Below, one piece after another: positions 27,301-35,663 of a stretch of 64,000 nucleotides of DNA. The notes under the pieces are model-generated. The model worked only from the letters and a program-made list of their open reading frames with translations, was not told where the DNA came from and did no database searches. Source of the stretch: JANQOH01 sp965243325 (GTDB lineage Bacteria; Pseudomonadota; Alphaproteobacteria; UBA7887); NCBI GenBank assembly GCA_965243325.1, contig CBDEUQ010000003.1, positions 1,612,001 through 1,676,000 on the forward strand, in the 5' to 3' direction. Both the position numbers and the translations under genes were made by a program. Position 1 is the first letter of the stretch; every line of letters starts with the position of its first letter.

Positions 27301-27528
27301 ATCTTCATGTCGACGCTGACCAGCGTGTTCGGGATGATGCCCCTGGTGCTGGTGCCGGGTGCGGGTTCGGAGCTCTACCGCGGCCTCGGATCGGTGGTCG
27401 TCGGCGGCCTGTCGCTTTCGGCCGTGCTGACGCTCCTGATCATCCCGGCGCTGCTGTCGCTTTTCGTTCCCAAACACGCCACCGCGCCGCGAGAACAGGC
27501 CATCGTTCTGCGCGAAGCCGCCGAGTAG
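24328..27528 (+). CDS. RND-family efflux pump, inner-membrane transporter
   Basis: A 1066-residue protein of AcrB length. TM1 begins MNLIRGAIQRPIAVLAAVLM. Two large periplasmic loops follow TM1 and TM7, and C-terminal helices include GFIILVGIVVNNAILLVDQ. In TM4 the proton-relay region reads GMVVDAAIVVLENI: Asp410 is followed by Ala411, where AcrB has two Asp. It should export hydrophobic compounds by proton antiport with the adaptor encoded upstream. The substrate range is unknown. It ends 50 bases before a convergent carrier gene. Confidence 0.93.
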   Translation: MNLIRGAIQRPIAVLAAVLMVIIFGLLALQRIPIQLAPDVNKPVITIRTYWPGGSPYEIEREVLNRQEEKLKGIEGLAETEGTAQDGRAEIKLTFELGTNMDRAVLLVANRLDQVEEYPAEALRPSISTTGLGDNPIAWFIVTRTPGNERPIESYGDFLEDVVQERLERVRGVAATNVYGGSEREMRIIIDPDLMALYGLTVTDVVGALRAANASVSAGDVDEGKRRYVVRAEGEFGAVDDVRKVVLTSDESSTTGRIGRVTVGDIADVRFDYKEPRASIRFLSEDSLAVNAVRSNGANVIETMEGIYEAARELSETAMPEAGLVLRQVYDETIYIKSSISLVRQNIWFGGTLAAIILLIFLRSARATLVVSMAIPISVVAAFVAMAAMGRSINVISLAGIAFAVGMVVDAAIVVLENIYRHREQGLVPMEAAYKGTKQVWSAVMVSALTTVLVFIPILIMELEAGQLFRDIAVAISIAVLASLAVSVTVIPALSKVLLQRANVAEHRWVLPVIDHVARFVAAFVMGYARTVIRSRPLAMACVCVLVIGTGLVSWQLLPKLEYLPAGNRNLIFGIMIPPPGYNLDTMTEIGRRVENRVRHLWGSETGPEPEPGGPPKIRNYFFVAFPSRTIFGAGTYEETADRVSELIPVLQQSLIGEPGTIGFFTQPSLFDRDITGGRSIKLDISGPDLEDVVLTAQSAFGLTMAALPPANGNQVRPIPGIELGSPEVRVTPDRVRLADNGVSARALGLSIDAFNDGLRVDEITIDGRRTDLTLRGPEDKIDRTQGINNLPVVTASGRIVPVQMLADVQITSGPTEIRHLERERTITLVIGPAAGIPLEEAIEIVQTQVIEKLEAGGLAPGVRLRMSGSAAQLDVTFDAMVTNLLVAVVIVYLLMAVLFESFLYPFIIMLSVPLATAGGMLGLSVLNTYLAASGKIQPMDMLTMLGFIILVGIVVNNAILLVDQTLKHIRDEGMATDTAILEATRNRLRPIFMSTLTSVFGMMPLVLVPGAGSELYRGLGSVVVGGLSLSAVLTLLIIPALLSLFVPKHATAPREQAIVLREAAE

Positions 27529-27578
27529 CGCTCCACTCGGCGGACTCCGCGAAGGGTGCGGAGCCGGCCGGCGGCGGA

Positions 27579-28433
27579 TCAGGCGGCCGCGCGCCGCAGA
27601 AGCGCGACGTAGATCAGCGCGGTGGCGAACATGATCAGGCTGTACGTCGCGGCGGGCACCACCGCGGGCCCGCCGCCGAACAGCAGCACGGCGACGGCGA
27701 TGGCGAGCGTCCCGTTCTGCAGTCCGCACTCGATCGCGATCGCCCTCTGTTGCCGCGGACCGGTGGCGAACGCCCGGGCCAGCAGCCAGGCGATCGCCAT
27801 CATCGCGACGTTGAGCACGAGCGTGACCGGCCCGGCCTGCACGAAGTAGGGGACGATATTGGCGCGTTCCTGAAAGACGGCGCCTGCAAGCACGACGACG
27901 AACAGGATCGCCGATATTCGGCGCACCGCCGGCTCCACCCGGACCGCAAAGCCTTCGGCGAAGCGGCGGACGACGAGGCCGATCAGCACCGGGACGGTGA
28001 CGATCAGGAAGACGCCGAGCGCCGTGCCGGCGACCGAGACGTCCCTCCCCGCCTGCTCGCCGATGAACCACGCATGGGCGAACACCACGACGAGCGGGAT
28101 GGTGAGCGCGCTCAGCAGGCTGATCGCGGCGGTCAGCGAGATCGAGAGCGCCACGTCGCCGCGGGCGAACGCCGTCAGGATGTTCGACGTCACGCCGCCG
28201 GGAGCGGCGGCGATGATCATCACTCCGAGCGCGAGCTCGGGCGCCATCGGCCAGACGCTGGCGAGTGCGAAGGCCACCGCCGGCAGCACGACGACCTGGG
28301 AGAGAGCGCCGACGGCGAAGTCGCGCGGACGGCGCGCCACGCGGGTGAAGTCGTCGAAGGTGAGGCCGAGCCCGAGCCCGAACATGATGAAGGCGAGGGC
28401 GAGCGGCAGAACGACGTCGACGACGAAACCCAT
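27579..28433 (-). CDS. Bile acid:Na+ symporter (BASS) family transporter
   Basis: A 284-residue membrane protein with about nine hydrophobic segments. The family signature region GVMIIAAAPGGVTSNILTAFARGDVALS is the Na+-site crossover. The start at 28433 (MGFVVDVVLPLALAFIMFGLG) is chosen over 28508 because the extra 25 residues are Arg-rich and a GGGAGAG site precedes 28433. Bacterial relatives transport pantoate, pyruvate or other organic anions; the substrate is not predictable here. It is divergent from the imuA cassette with 310 bases between starts. Confidence 0.87.
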   Translation of the reverse strand: MGFVVDVVLPLALAFIMFGLGLGLTFDDFTRVARRPRDFAVGALSQVVVLPAVAFALASVWPMAPELALGVMIIAAAPGGVTSNILTAFARGDVALSISLTAAISLLSALTIPLVVVFAHAWFIGEQAGRDVSVAGTALGVFLIVTVPVLIGLVVRRFAEGFAVRVEPAVRRISAILFVVVLAGAVFQERANIVPYFVQAGPVTLVLNVAMMAIAWLLARAFATGPRQQRAIAIECGLQNGTLAIAVAVLLFGGGPAVVPAATYSLIMFATALIYVALLRRAAA

Positions 28434-28709
28434 GGCGGTCTCTCCCGGGCGACGATCTCGGCCCCGCCGCCCGGCGCGGGTGCAGGCGGGGGCTGCCGGC
28501 TTCGGCAAGGCGTTGCGCCGGCCTCATGGTGCACGCTCCCCGTGCGCCCGTCGAGAGTGCGGACGCCGTTGCCGCCCCGCCGCGCCGGGCAGCGGATGTC
28601 CGGGTCGTACCCCCGATCGTTGCGGCGAGCGAGCCGGTGGCCGCCCGACGATCCGCGAGAACTGCAGGACACGACATCGCCCGTTTGACGCGGGTGCGCA
28701 CTTTGACTA
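28434..28709. other. Non-coding upstream half of the BASS/imuA divergent interval
   Basis: No supported gene. The 5' part should hold the carrier's promoter, but no clear -35/-10 pair for that direction was recognised. The imuA promoter elements begin at 28685. Confidence 0.4.
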
Positions 28710-28731
28710 GAACAAATAATGAACATATGAA
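28685..28731 (+). promoter_or_regulatory. imuA promoter region (two overlapping candidates)
   Basis: Candidate A is TTGACG 28685-28690 with TAGAAC 28708-28713. Candidate B is TTGACT 28703-28708 with TATGAA 28726-28731. Both have 17-base spacers. In A the LexA box covers the -10; in B it fills the spacer. A leaves a more sensible leader before the GGAGGG ribosome site (28733-28738). Confidence 0.55.
28710..28724 (+). promoter_or_regulatory. LexA (SOS) box, alphaproteobacterial type
   Basis: GAAC-AAATAAT-GAAC is an exact GAAC-N7-GAAC direct repeat, the reverse complement of GTTC-N7-GTTC, the LexA site of alphaproteobacteria. It lies 20 bases before imuA inside the promoter. A third GAAC occurs at 28729-28732. 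Confidence 0.85.
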
Positions 28732-28743
28732 CGGAGGGCGCCG

Positions 28744-29529
28744 ATGCCCGAAGTGCTGTCTCTCGTTTCGCCCGAGCCGGCCGATCCGGCGGCGCTGCGG
28801 GCGCGGATCGCGGCGATCGAACGCGGCGGCGCGGCGCCCGCGTGCGGTGCGGCCGGCTCCGGCGCCGCGGTCGTACGGCTTGGCGTGGCGGCGGTCGACG
28901 AGGCGCTGCCCGGCGGCGGTCTCGCGCGCGGCGCGGTACACGAAATCGCCGGCGCGGCGGACAGTGCCGCCGCCTGCGGGTTCGCCGCGGCGCTGGCGGG
29001 CCGCGCCACCGGGGCGAGCGGGCCGGCCGTGTGGTGCACACGCGACGGCAGCCTCTACGCGCCCGGCCTCGCCGCCTTCGGCCTCGATACGGCGCGCCTC
29101 GTCGCAGTGCGCGCCCCGTGCCCGCGGGACGCGCTGTGGGCGGTCGAGGAAGCCCTGCGCGCCGGCGTTCCCGCCGTGGTGGGGGAGGCCGCCGCCGGCC
29201 TGACCGCAAGCCGCCGCCTGCAGCTCGCCGCGCGGGCGGGCGGCGGCCTGTGCCTTCTGCTGCCGCCGCCGGACCGTTGTGCCGGCGCCCTCGCGGCGGC
29301 CACCCGCTGGCGCATCGTGCCGGCCGCCGCCGCGCCGCGCCCCGGCGGCGGCCCCGGCGCGGCGCGCTGGCGCCTCTCCCTGACACGTTGCCGCGGCGGC
29401 ACGGCGCGCGACTGGACTGTCGAATGGTGTCATGAGACGCATCGTTTCTCTCTGGCTGCCCCACTGGCGGACCGGGCCGTGCCGGCCGGCCGCGCCGGGC
29501 CGCCGGAGCGTATCGAACGCGCGGGCTGA
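28744..29529 (+). CDS. imuA: ImuA, SOS mutagenesis cassette protein
   Basis: A 261-residue protein distantly related to RecA and SulA. Features seen include LGVAAVDEALPGGGLARGAVHEI (about 51-73), the segment equivalent to the RecA P-loop region but without a GKT/S Walker motif. ImuA works with ImuB and DnaE2 in damage-induced translesion synthesis. GGAGGG lies six bases before the ATG and a LexA box lies in the promoter. Its 3' end overlaps imuB by 98 bases in another frame. First gene of imuA-imuB-dnaE2. Confidence 0.88.
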   Translation: MPEVLSLVSPEPADPAALRARIAAIERGGAAPACGAAGSGAAVVRLGVAAVDEALPGGGLARGAVHEIAGAADSAAACGFAAALAGRATGASGPAVWCTRDGSLYAPGLAAFGLDTARLVAVRAPCPRDALWAVEEALRAGVPAVVGEAAAGLTASRRLQLAARAGGGLCLLLPPPDRCAGALAAATRWRIVPAAAAPRPGGGPGAARWRLSLTRCRGGTARDWTVEWCHETHRFSLAAPLADRAVPAGRAGPPERIERAG

Positions 29530-30943
29530 GCCGTTCGCGCTCACCGAGGCGGCGGCGGGAGCCGATCGCCTCGCCGCCGTATCGGCCGCCGCCGCCGCGG
29601 CCGGGCTCGCCCCCGGCATGACGCTGGCCGACGCCCGCGCCCTGGTTCCCGCCCTGGTCACCCGGCCCGACGATCCGCCGGCCTCTCGCCGCCGGCTTGC
29701 GGCGCTGGCCGGCTGGGCGCGGCGCTTCACGCCCTGGACGGCACCGTGCGGCGGCGACGGCCTGTGGCTCGACGTCACCGGCTGCGACCATCTGTTCGGC
29801 GGCGAGGCGGCGCTCCTGGCACGGCTGTCGGAGGGCGTCGCGCGTCAGGGCCACGACTGCCGCACCGGGCTTGCCGACACCCCGGGCGCCGCCTGGGCAA
29901 CGGCCCGCTTCGCCGGCGGCGGCGCGGTGCCGCCGGGCGCTCAGCGCGCCGCGCTGGCGCCGCTGCCGGCGGCGGCGCTCAGGCTGCCGGCGGAGACGGT
30001 TGCCGGCCTCGCCCGCGTCGGCCTGCGCCGTGTCGGCGACCTCTACGGCTGCCCGCGCGCGCCGCTTGCCCGCCGCTTCGGCCGTGCGGTGCTCGACCGG
30101 CTCGACCAGGCGCTGGGCAGCCGCGCCGAAGCGATCGCGCCGCGGGAAGCGCCGGCGCGCCACCGGGCGTGGCGCGGCTTCGCCGAACCGGTTGCCGACA
30201 CGGCGTCGATCGCAACCGCGCTCGACCGGCTGCTGGATGCGCTCTCTGCGCAACTCGCCGAGGCCGGTCTCGGCGCCCGCCGATTGACGCTCGACCTGTT
30301 CCGCATCGACGGCGACGCGCGCACGCTTGCCATCGGCACCAGCCGTGCGCATCGCGACGCCCGCCGCCTCGCGGCGCTGTTCGCCGACCGGCTCGACGGC
30401 CTCGACGCGGGTCTCGGCATCGAGGCCATGCAACTCGAGGCGCCTCGCACCGAACCGCTGGCGCCGGCGCAGGCCGATCTCGAATCCGATGCCGCCGCGG
30501 CCGACCTCGCCGGTCTGCTCGACCGTCTCTCGAACCGCCTCGGCTCCGGCCGTGTCGCCCGGCTCGAGGCGCGCGACACGCATCGGCCCGACCGCGCGGT
30601 GCGGCGCCGGCCGCCGCTGTCCGAGGCCGGGAAGGCGCCGGTCTGGCCCGCCCTGCCGCGCCCGCTCCGTCTGCTCGACCCGCCGCAGCCCGTTGCGGCG
30701 GTGGCGATGGTGCCCGACGGCCCGCCGATGCTGTTCCGCTGGCGCCGCCGCACCGTCCACGTGGCCCGCGCGAGCGGCCCCGAACGCATTGCCGGCGAAT
30801 GGTGGCGCGAAGACACTCCGACCCGCGACTATTATCGGGTGGAGGACGCCTCGGGCGCCCGCTTCTGGCTTTACCGCGAGGGTTTCTACGCAACCCCCGG
30901 CGCGGACGCCCCGCGCTGGTACCTGCACGGCCTGTTCGCGTGA
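29432..30943 (+). CDS. imuB: ImuB, inactive Y-family polymerase-like protein
   Basis: A 503-residue protein related to DinB-type polymerases. The beginning (RRIVSLWLPHW) and the WLDVTGCDHLFGGE segment stand where Y-family enzymes carry their metal-binding acidic residues, so the catalytic carboxylates are missing, as expected for ImuB. It acts as an adaptor linking the beta clamp, ImuA and DnaE2. I did not find an unambiguous clamp-binding pentapeptide. It starts within imuA and ends 10 bases before dnaE2. Confidence 0.88.
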   Translation: MRRIVSLWLPHWRTGPCRPAAPGRRSVSNARAEPFALTEAAAGADRLAAVSAAAAAAGLAPGMTLADARALVPALVTRPDDPPASRRRLAALAGWARRFTPWTAPCGGDGLWLDVTGCDHLFGGEAALLARLSEGVARQGHDCRTGLADTPGAAWATARFAGGGAVPPGAQRAALAPLPAAALRLPAETVAGLARVGLRRVGDLYGCPRAPLARRFGRAVLDRLDQALGSRAEAIAPREAPARHRAWRGFAEPVADTASIATALDRLLDALSAQLAEAGLGARRLTLDLFRIDGDARTLAIGTSRAHRDARRLAALFADRLDGLDAGLGIEAMQLEAPRTEPLAPAQADLESDAAAADLAGLLDRLSNRLGSGRVARLEARDTHRPDRAVRRRPPLSEAGKAPVWPALPRPLRLLDPPQPVAAVAMVPDGPPMLFRWRRRTVHVARASGPERIAGEWWREDTPTRDYYRVEDASGARFWLYREGFYATPGADAPRWYLHGLFA

Positions 30944-30953
30944 GCGCCGCGTC

Positions 30954-33900
30954 ATGACGGCCTACGCCGAGCTTCAGGCCATGAGCAATTTCACCTTCCT
31001 CGAAGGCGCGTCGCATCCGCAGGAGCTGGTGGAGAGCGCCGCCGCTCTCGGTCACCGGGCGATCGCGGTCGCCGACCGCAACAGCCTGGCCGGGGTCGTG
31101 CGCGCCCACGCGGCGGCGGCCCGGGCCGGCATTCGCCTGGCGGTCGGCGCCCGGCTCGACCTCGACGACGGGCCGAGCGCGCTCTGCCTGCCCACCGGCC
31201 GCGCGGCGTACGGGCGCCTGTCGCGCCTGCTCACGCTGGGCCGGCGGCGCGCCGAGAAGGGCCGCTGCCATATCGGCTGGACGGACGTCGAACGCCACGC
31301 GGACGGCCAGCAGCTCATCGTCCTGCCGCCCGCGGACGGGCTGCCCGACGACCGTTTCGCCGCCGCCCTGTCGTCCATCGCGCGACGCCACCGGCGCGTC
31401 TTCCTGGCGGCGAACTGCCGGTTCGACGGCCGCGACGGCGAGCGTCTCGCCGTGCTTGCCGACCTCGCCGCCGCCGCCGGCGCGCCCATGGTCGCGACCA
31501 ACGACGTGCGCTACCATGCCCCGGAGCGGCGTCCGCTGGCCGACGTGCTGACCTGCATCCGCGAGGGCTGCACGGTCGACACGGCCGGCCGGCGCCTCGC
31601 GGCGAACGCCGAACGCCACCTCAAGCCGCCGGACGAAATGGCGCGCCTGTTCTCGCGCCATCCCGAGGCGGTCGCCCGCAGCGTCGCCGTCGCCGAGGCC
31701 TGCGCGTTCGGCCTCGACGAGCTGGCCTACGAATATCCGGACGAGATCGTGCCCGCGGGCGAGACTGCGCAATCCTACCTTGCCCGCCTGGTTGCCGCCG
31801 GCGCCCGCGACCGCTACGGCGGTGCGGTCCCGGCCAAGGTGCAGGCGCAGATCGACCACGAGCTCGACCTGATCGGGAAGCTGGCCTACGCACCCTATTT
31901 CCTCACCGTCCACGACGCGGTGCGGTTCGCGCGGGGGGAGGGAATCCTGTGCCAGGGCCGCGGTTCGGCCGCCAATTCCGCGGTCTGCTACTGCCTCGGC
32001 ATCACCGCCGTCGATCCGGAGCGCCATGACGTTCTATTCGAACGCTTCGTCTCCGCGGCGCGCAACGAGCCCCCCGACATCGACGTGGATTTCGAGCACG
32101 AGCGCCGCGAGGAGGTGATCCAGTACATCTACGGCAAGTACGGGCGCGACCGCGCCGGACTGACCGCGACCGTGATTTCGTATCGCGGCCGCAGCGCCGT
32201 CCGCGAGGTCGGCAAGGCGCTCGGCCTCTCGCAGGACATGACGGGCGCCCTGGCCAGGGAAGTGTGGGGCTGGAGCGACGCCGGCCCCGACGAGGCGCGG
32301 TTGCGCGAGCTCGGACTCGACCCGAGCGACCGGCGGCTGCGTCTGGCGCTTGCGTTGACGGCCGAGCTGATCGGCTTTCCGCGTCACCTTTCCCAGCACG
32401 TCGGCGGCTTCGTCGTCACCCGCGGCCGCCTGAGCGAAACGGTGCCGATCGAGAATGCGGCGATGGACGGCCGCACGGTGATCGAGTGGGACAAGGACGA
32501 CATCGACACGCTCGGCATGCTCAAGATCGACGTGCTCGGGCTGGGCATGCTCACGTGCATCCGCAAGGCCTTCGACCTGATCGCCCGCCACGGCGGCCGG
32601 CGCTACGACCTCGCCAGCGTGCCGGCCGAGGACCCGCGCGTCTACGACATGCTGTGCCGCGCCGATTCCATCGGCGTGTTCCAGGTCGAGAGCCGCGCCC
32701 AGATGTCGATGCTGCCGCGCCTCAAGCCGCGCTCGTTCTACGACCTGGTGATCGAGGTGGCGATCGTGCGGCCGGGGCCGATCCAGGGCGGCATGGTGCA
32801 CCCCTACCTGCGCCGCCGCGCCGGCAAGGAGGCGGTGCACTTCCCTTCGCCGGAGCTCGAGGCGGTGCTGGGCAAGACCCTCGGCGTGCCGCTGTTTCAG
32901 GAACAGGCGATGCGCATTGCCGTGGTCGCCGGCGGTTTCACCCCCGACGAAGCCGACCGGCTGCGGCGTGCCATGGCGACTTTCCGCAAGACGGGCACGA
33001 TCCAGAAATTCCACGACAAGCTGGTCGAGGGCATGGTCGCACGCGGCTACGCGCGCGACTTCGCCGAGCGCTGCTTCAGCCAGATCGAAGGGTTCGGCGA
33101 TTACGGATTCCCCGAATCCCATGCCGCGAGCTTCGCGCTGCTGGTCTACGTTTCGTCGTGGCTCAAGTGCCACCATCCCGCAGTCTTCGCCGCGGCGCTG
33201 ATCAACAGCCAGCCGATGGGGTTCTACGCGCCGGCGCAGCTCGTGCGCGACGCCAGGGACCACGGGGTGACGGTGCGGCCGCCCGATGTCAACCGCAGCG
33301 ACTGGGACTGCACGCTGGAGGCGGACGCGGACAGCACCGGCGGGCTCGCCCTGCGCCTCGGCCTGCGACAGATCAAGGGTTTTCGGGAAGACGACGCGAA
33401 GCGGCTGGCGGCGGCCCGCGGCGGCGGCTACGGCAGCGTCTCGACGCTGCAGCAGCGCGCCGGGCTGGACACGGCGGCGATCGACCGGCTGGCGCGGGCC
33501 GATGCCTTCGGCTCGCTCGACCTGTCCCGGCGCGAGGGATTGTGGATTGCCGCCGGACTCGACGCGTCGCCGCTGCCGCTGTTCGCCGGCGCCGCGCACG
33601 GCGGCGAGGCCGGACGCGAGCCGGACGCCGGCCTGCCGCGGGCCGCGCTCGGCGAGGAGATCGTCGAGGACTACACCAGCCTGCGTCTGTCGCTGAAGGC
33701 GCACCCGCTGTCGCTGTTGCGCGATGCGCTCGCGGCCCGCGGCGCAGTGCCCGCCGCGGCCCTTCTCGACGCCGCCTCCGGGGACCGGGTGGAGGTATGC
33801 GGCCTGGTGCTGGTGCGACAGCGCCCCGGTACCGCCAAGGGCGTGATCTTCGCCACGCTCGAGGACGAGACCGGGGTCGCCAATACGGTGGTCTGGCCGC

Positions 33901-34124
33901 CGGTCTTCGAACGCTACCGGCGCGTCGTGCTCGGTTCCAAGCTGCTCGGGGTGCGCGGCACCGTGCAGCGCGAAGGTCTCGTCATCCATGTCGTCGCCGA
34001 GCGGCTGGCCGATCTGACGCCGATGCTGGCCGGGCTCACCGCCCCGCGTGGCGACGAGGCGGGCCGCCCGGCTCGCGACCGCGCCATACCGGCGCTGCCG
34101 GTCCGGGCGCGCAACTTCCACTGA
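30954..34124 (+). CDS. dnaE2: Error-prone DNA polymerase III alpha (DnaE2)
   Basis: A 1056-residue C-family polymerase for SOS translesion synthesis. The N-terminal PHP domain begins YAELQAMSNFTFLEGASHP. The catalytic Asp pair is in PPDIDVDFEHERRE (nucleotides about 32070-32110), with the palm and finger motifs QGRGSAANSAVCYCLG and FPESHAASFALLVY. A C-terminal OB fold has GVIFATLEDETG. The length matches DnaE2 rather than replicative DnaE1 (about 1150). It starts 10 bases after imuB. IS copy 2 is inserted 22 bases after the stop. Confidence 0.94.
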   Translation: MTAYAELQAMSNFTFLEGASHPQELVESAAALGHRAIAVADRNSLAGVVRAHAAAARAGIRLAVGARLDLDDGPSALCLPTGRAAYGRLSRLLTLGRRRAEKGRCHIGWTDVERHADGQQLIVLPPADGLPDDRFAAALSSIARRHRRVFLAANCRFDGRDGERLAVLADLAAAAGAPMVATNDVRYHAPERRPLADVLTCIREGCTVDTAGRRLAANAERHLKPPDEMARLFSRHPEAVARSVAVAEACAFGLDELAYEYPDEIVPAGETAQSYLARLVAAGARDRYGGAVPAKVQAQIDHELDLIGKLAYAPYFLTVHDAVRFARGEGILCQGRGSAANSAVCYCLGITAVDPERHDVLFERFVSAARNEPPDIDVDFEHERREEVIQYIYGKYGRDRAGLTATVISYRGRSAVREVGKALGLSQDMTGALAREVWGWSDAGPDEARLRELGLDPSDRRLRLALALTAELIGFPRHLSQHVGGFVVTRGRLSETVPIENAAMDGRTVIEWDKDDIDTLGMLKIDVLGLGMLTCIRKAFDLIARHGGRRYDLASVPAEDPRVYDMLCRADSIGVFQVESRAQMSMLPRLKPRSFYDLVIEVAIVRPGPIQGGMVHPYLRRRAGKEAVHFPSPELEAVLGKTLGVPLFQEQAMRIAVVAGGFTPDEADRLRRAMATFRKTGTIQKFHDKLVEGMVARGYARDFAERCFSQIEGFGDYGFPESHAASFALLVYVSSWLKCHHPAVFAAALINSQPMGFYAPAQLVRDARDHGVTVRPPDVNRSDWDCTLEADADSTGGLALRLGLRQIKGFREDDAKRLAAARGGGYGSVSTLQQRAGLDTAAIDRLARADAFGSLDLSRREGLWIAAGLDASPLPLFAGAAHGGEAGREPDAGLPRAALGEEIVEDYTSLRLSLKAHPLSLLRDALAARGAVPAAALLDAASGDRVEVCGLVLVRQRPGTAKGVIFATLEDETGVANTVVWPPVFERYRRVVLGSKLLGVRGTVQREGLVIHVVAERLADLTPMLAGLTAPRGDEAGRPARDRAIPALPVRARNFH

Positions 34125-34146
34125 ACGCGGCGCGCCGCCCGGCCGT

Positions 34147-35426
34147 GGTGACGTAAGAATTTATGTGTCAGGTGGGAAGGGGGTACTCCCTGTGGTGACG
34201 ACAACCACAAACAGGAGCACCCCGCATGTCCCAGCAAGCTGCGACGATCATGAGCCTACCCCAGGCCTTTGAGGTGGTGAAGGAGATGCAGGCAGGCGGA
34301 CTGGACTGGGGCGAGGGCTACCGCCCGCTCGGCCGCCAGGCGCTGGCCGAGATCATCGAGGGCCGGATGGCCGAGGCGGTGGATCGCTGGCTCGACAACC
34401 TCGACGCCGGCGCGATGCGCGACCGGCGCAACGGGACCTACCGCCGCTGCCTGCTGAGCGAGCTCGGCGACATCGAGCTCAACGTGCCGCGCACCCGGCA
34501 CTTCTGCCCGACCGGGGTTGTGAAGAGCTACGCAAGGCGCGCGCCGGAGATCGACCGTGCCATCCTGGCCGGCTTCGTGCTGGGGCTTTCGACGCGCAAG
34601 GTGGGCGAGGTCCTGCTGGCCCTGCTCGGGCGCCCGGTCTCGGCCGCGACGGTGAGCCGGGTCTCCAAGACGCTCGACATGGCGGTCGAGGCCTTCCACC
34701 GCAGGCCGCTGAAGAACGCCTACAAGGCGCTGATGCTCGACGGCGTGGTGCTGGCCCGCAAGACCGGCGCCGGCGCGCTCAGGAGGCCGGTCCTGGTGGC
34801 GCTCGGCATCCGCCCCGACGGCAAGAAGGAGATCATCGACTTCCATCTCGCCGTCAGCGAAGGCGCCCGCGAGTGGGAAGTGTTCCTCAACCGGCTGTAC
34901 CACCGCGGGCTCACCGGCGAAGGCCTTGAGATGATCTGCGTCGATGGCGGCAAGGGCCTGCTGGCTGCCTTGCCGTTCGTCTATCCCGGCATCCCGGTTC
35001 AGAGGTGCTGGGCGCACAAGATGCGCAACATCCTCAACAAGGTCCGCAAGGCCGACCAGGAGGCCGTCAAGGCCGATGTCCACGCCGTCATGAATGCAAA
35101 GAGCCGCCGCAAGGCCCAGAGCGCCGCCCGACGCTTCGCCGACCGCTGGCAAAGCACCTACCCCAAGGCCGTCGCCTGCCTGCGCAGCGATCTCGACGAG
35201 CTGCTCACCTGCTTCCGCTACCGGACCCTCGATGAGCGAAAGCGGGTCAGGACCACCAACGCCATCGAACGAAGGTTCCGGGAGGTCCGCAGACGAACCC
35301 GGCCCATGGGAACCTTCCAGGACCGGACCTCAATGGACCGCGTCCTCTACGCGGTATTCATCCACGAAAACAAGTCTCAGGGAATCAGCACCCCCGTCTC
35401 CCTGACACATAACTCTTGACGTTACC
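34147..35426 (+). mobile_element. IS256-family insertion sequence, copy 2
   Basis: 1280 bp, the same element as at 21053, inverted relative to it. The target duplication is CCGGCCGT at 34139-34146 and 35427-35434. It lies just downstream of dnaE2 and upstream of the dehalogenase-like gene. An outward TTGACG, -35-like, lies in the right terminal repeat at 35416-35421; no matching -10 was seen at 16-18 bases. Confidence 0.97.
34226..35419 (+). CDS. IS256-family transposase (copy 2)
   Basis: Intact 397-residue transposase identical to copy 1, with D172, D240 and E348. The overlapping alternative frames also match between copies, so the DNA itself is essentially identical. Confidence 0.97.
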   Translation: MSQQAATIMSLPQAFEVVKEMQAGGLDWGEGYRPLGRQALAEIIEGRMAEAVDRWLDNLDAGAMRDRRNGTYRRCLLSELGDIELNVPRTRHFCPTGVVKSYARRAPEIDRAILAGFVLGLSTRKVGEVLLALLGRPVSAATVSRVSKTLDMAVEAFHRRPLKNAYKALMLDGVVLARKTGAGALRRPVLVALGIRPDGKKEIIDFHLAVSEGAREWEVFLNRLYHRGLTGEGLEMICVDGGKGLLAALPFVYPGIPVQRCWAHKMRNILNKVRKADQEAVKADVHAVMNAKSRRKAQSAARRFADRWQSTYPKAVACLRSDLDELLTCFRYRTLDERKRVRTTNAIERRFREVRRRTRPMGTFQDRTSMDRVLYAVFIHENKSQGISTPVSLTHNS

Positions 35427-35441
35427 CCGGCCGTCGCACGC

Positions 35442-35470
35442 TTGACCCCCGTCGACGACGAAACAAGAAT
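35442..35470 (+). promoter_or_regulatory. Weak candidate promoter for the dehalogenase-like gene
   Basis: TTGACC 35442-35447, 17-base spacer, AAGAAT 35465-35470, starting 16 bases after IS copy 2. The leader would be about 190 bases, with no gene in it. Confidence 0.3.
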
Positions 35471-35663
35471 GACGGCGACCGCGTCCGGGGCGACCCGGGA
35501 GGCGCCGGGTTCGGACCGCGCACCGTCCCGCCCCCTTGGTGAAGCAGGCACCTGCCCGGAGCCGGACCCGCGACGCGGGCGAACATCCCGAAAGTCTGCC
35601 CGACGCCGCCTTCCTCGCGAGGGCCCGGAGGCGCGCCGTGCTCGAATCCACCGGAGCCTGACG

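Noticed and set aside
25573..29778. Very long antisense open frame (1401 codons) on the minus strand
   Set aside because: It covers the RND pump, the BASS carrier and imuA in an Arg/Asp/His-rich composition with no domain. It is a shadow caused by high G+C.
35416..35421. Outward-reading promoter from the IS right end (TTGACG)
   Set aside because: No -10-like hexamer lies at 16-18 bases in the flanks of copies 1, 2 or 3, so a hybrid promoter is not supported.
21053..35426. Composite transposon formed by inverted IS copies 1 and 2 around alkA, RND, BASS and imuAB-dnaE2
   Set aside because: Each IS has its own, different 8-base duplication on both sides. A composite transposon would show one duplication only at the outer ends.
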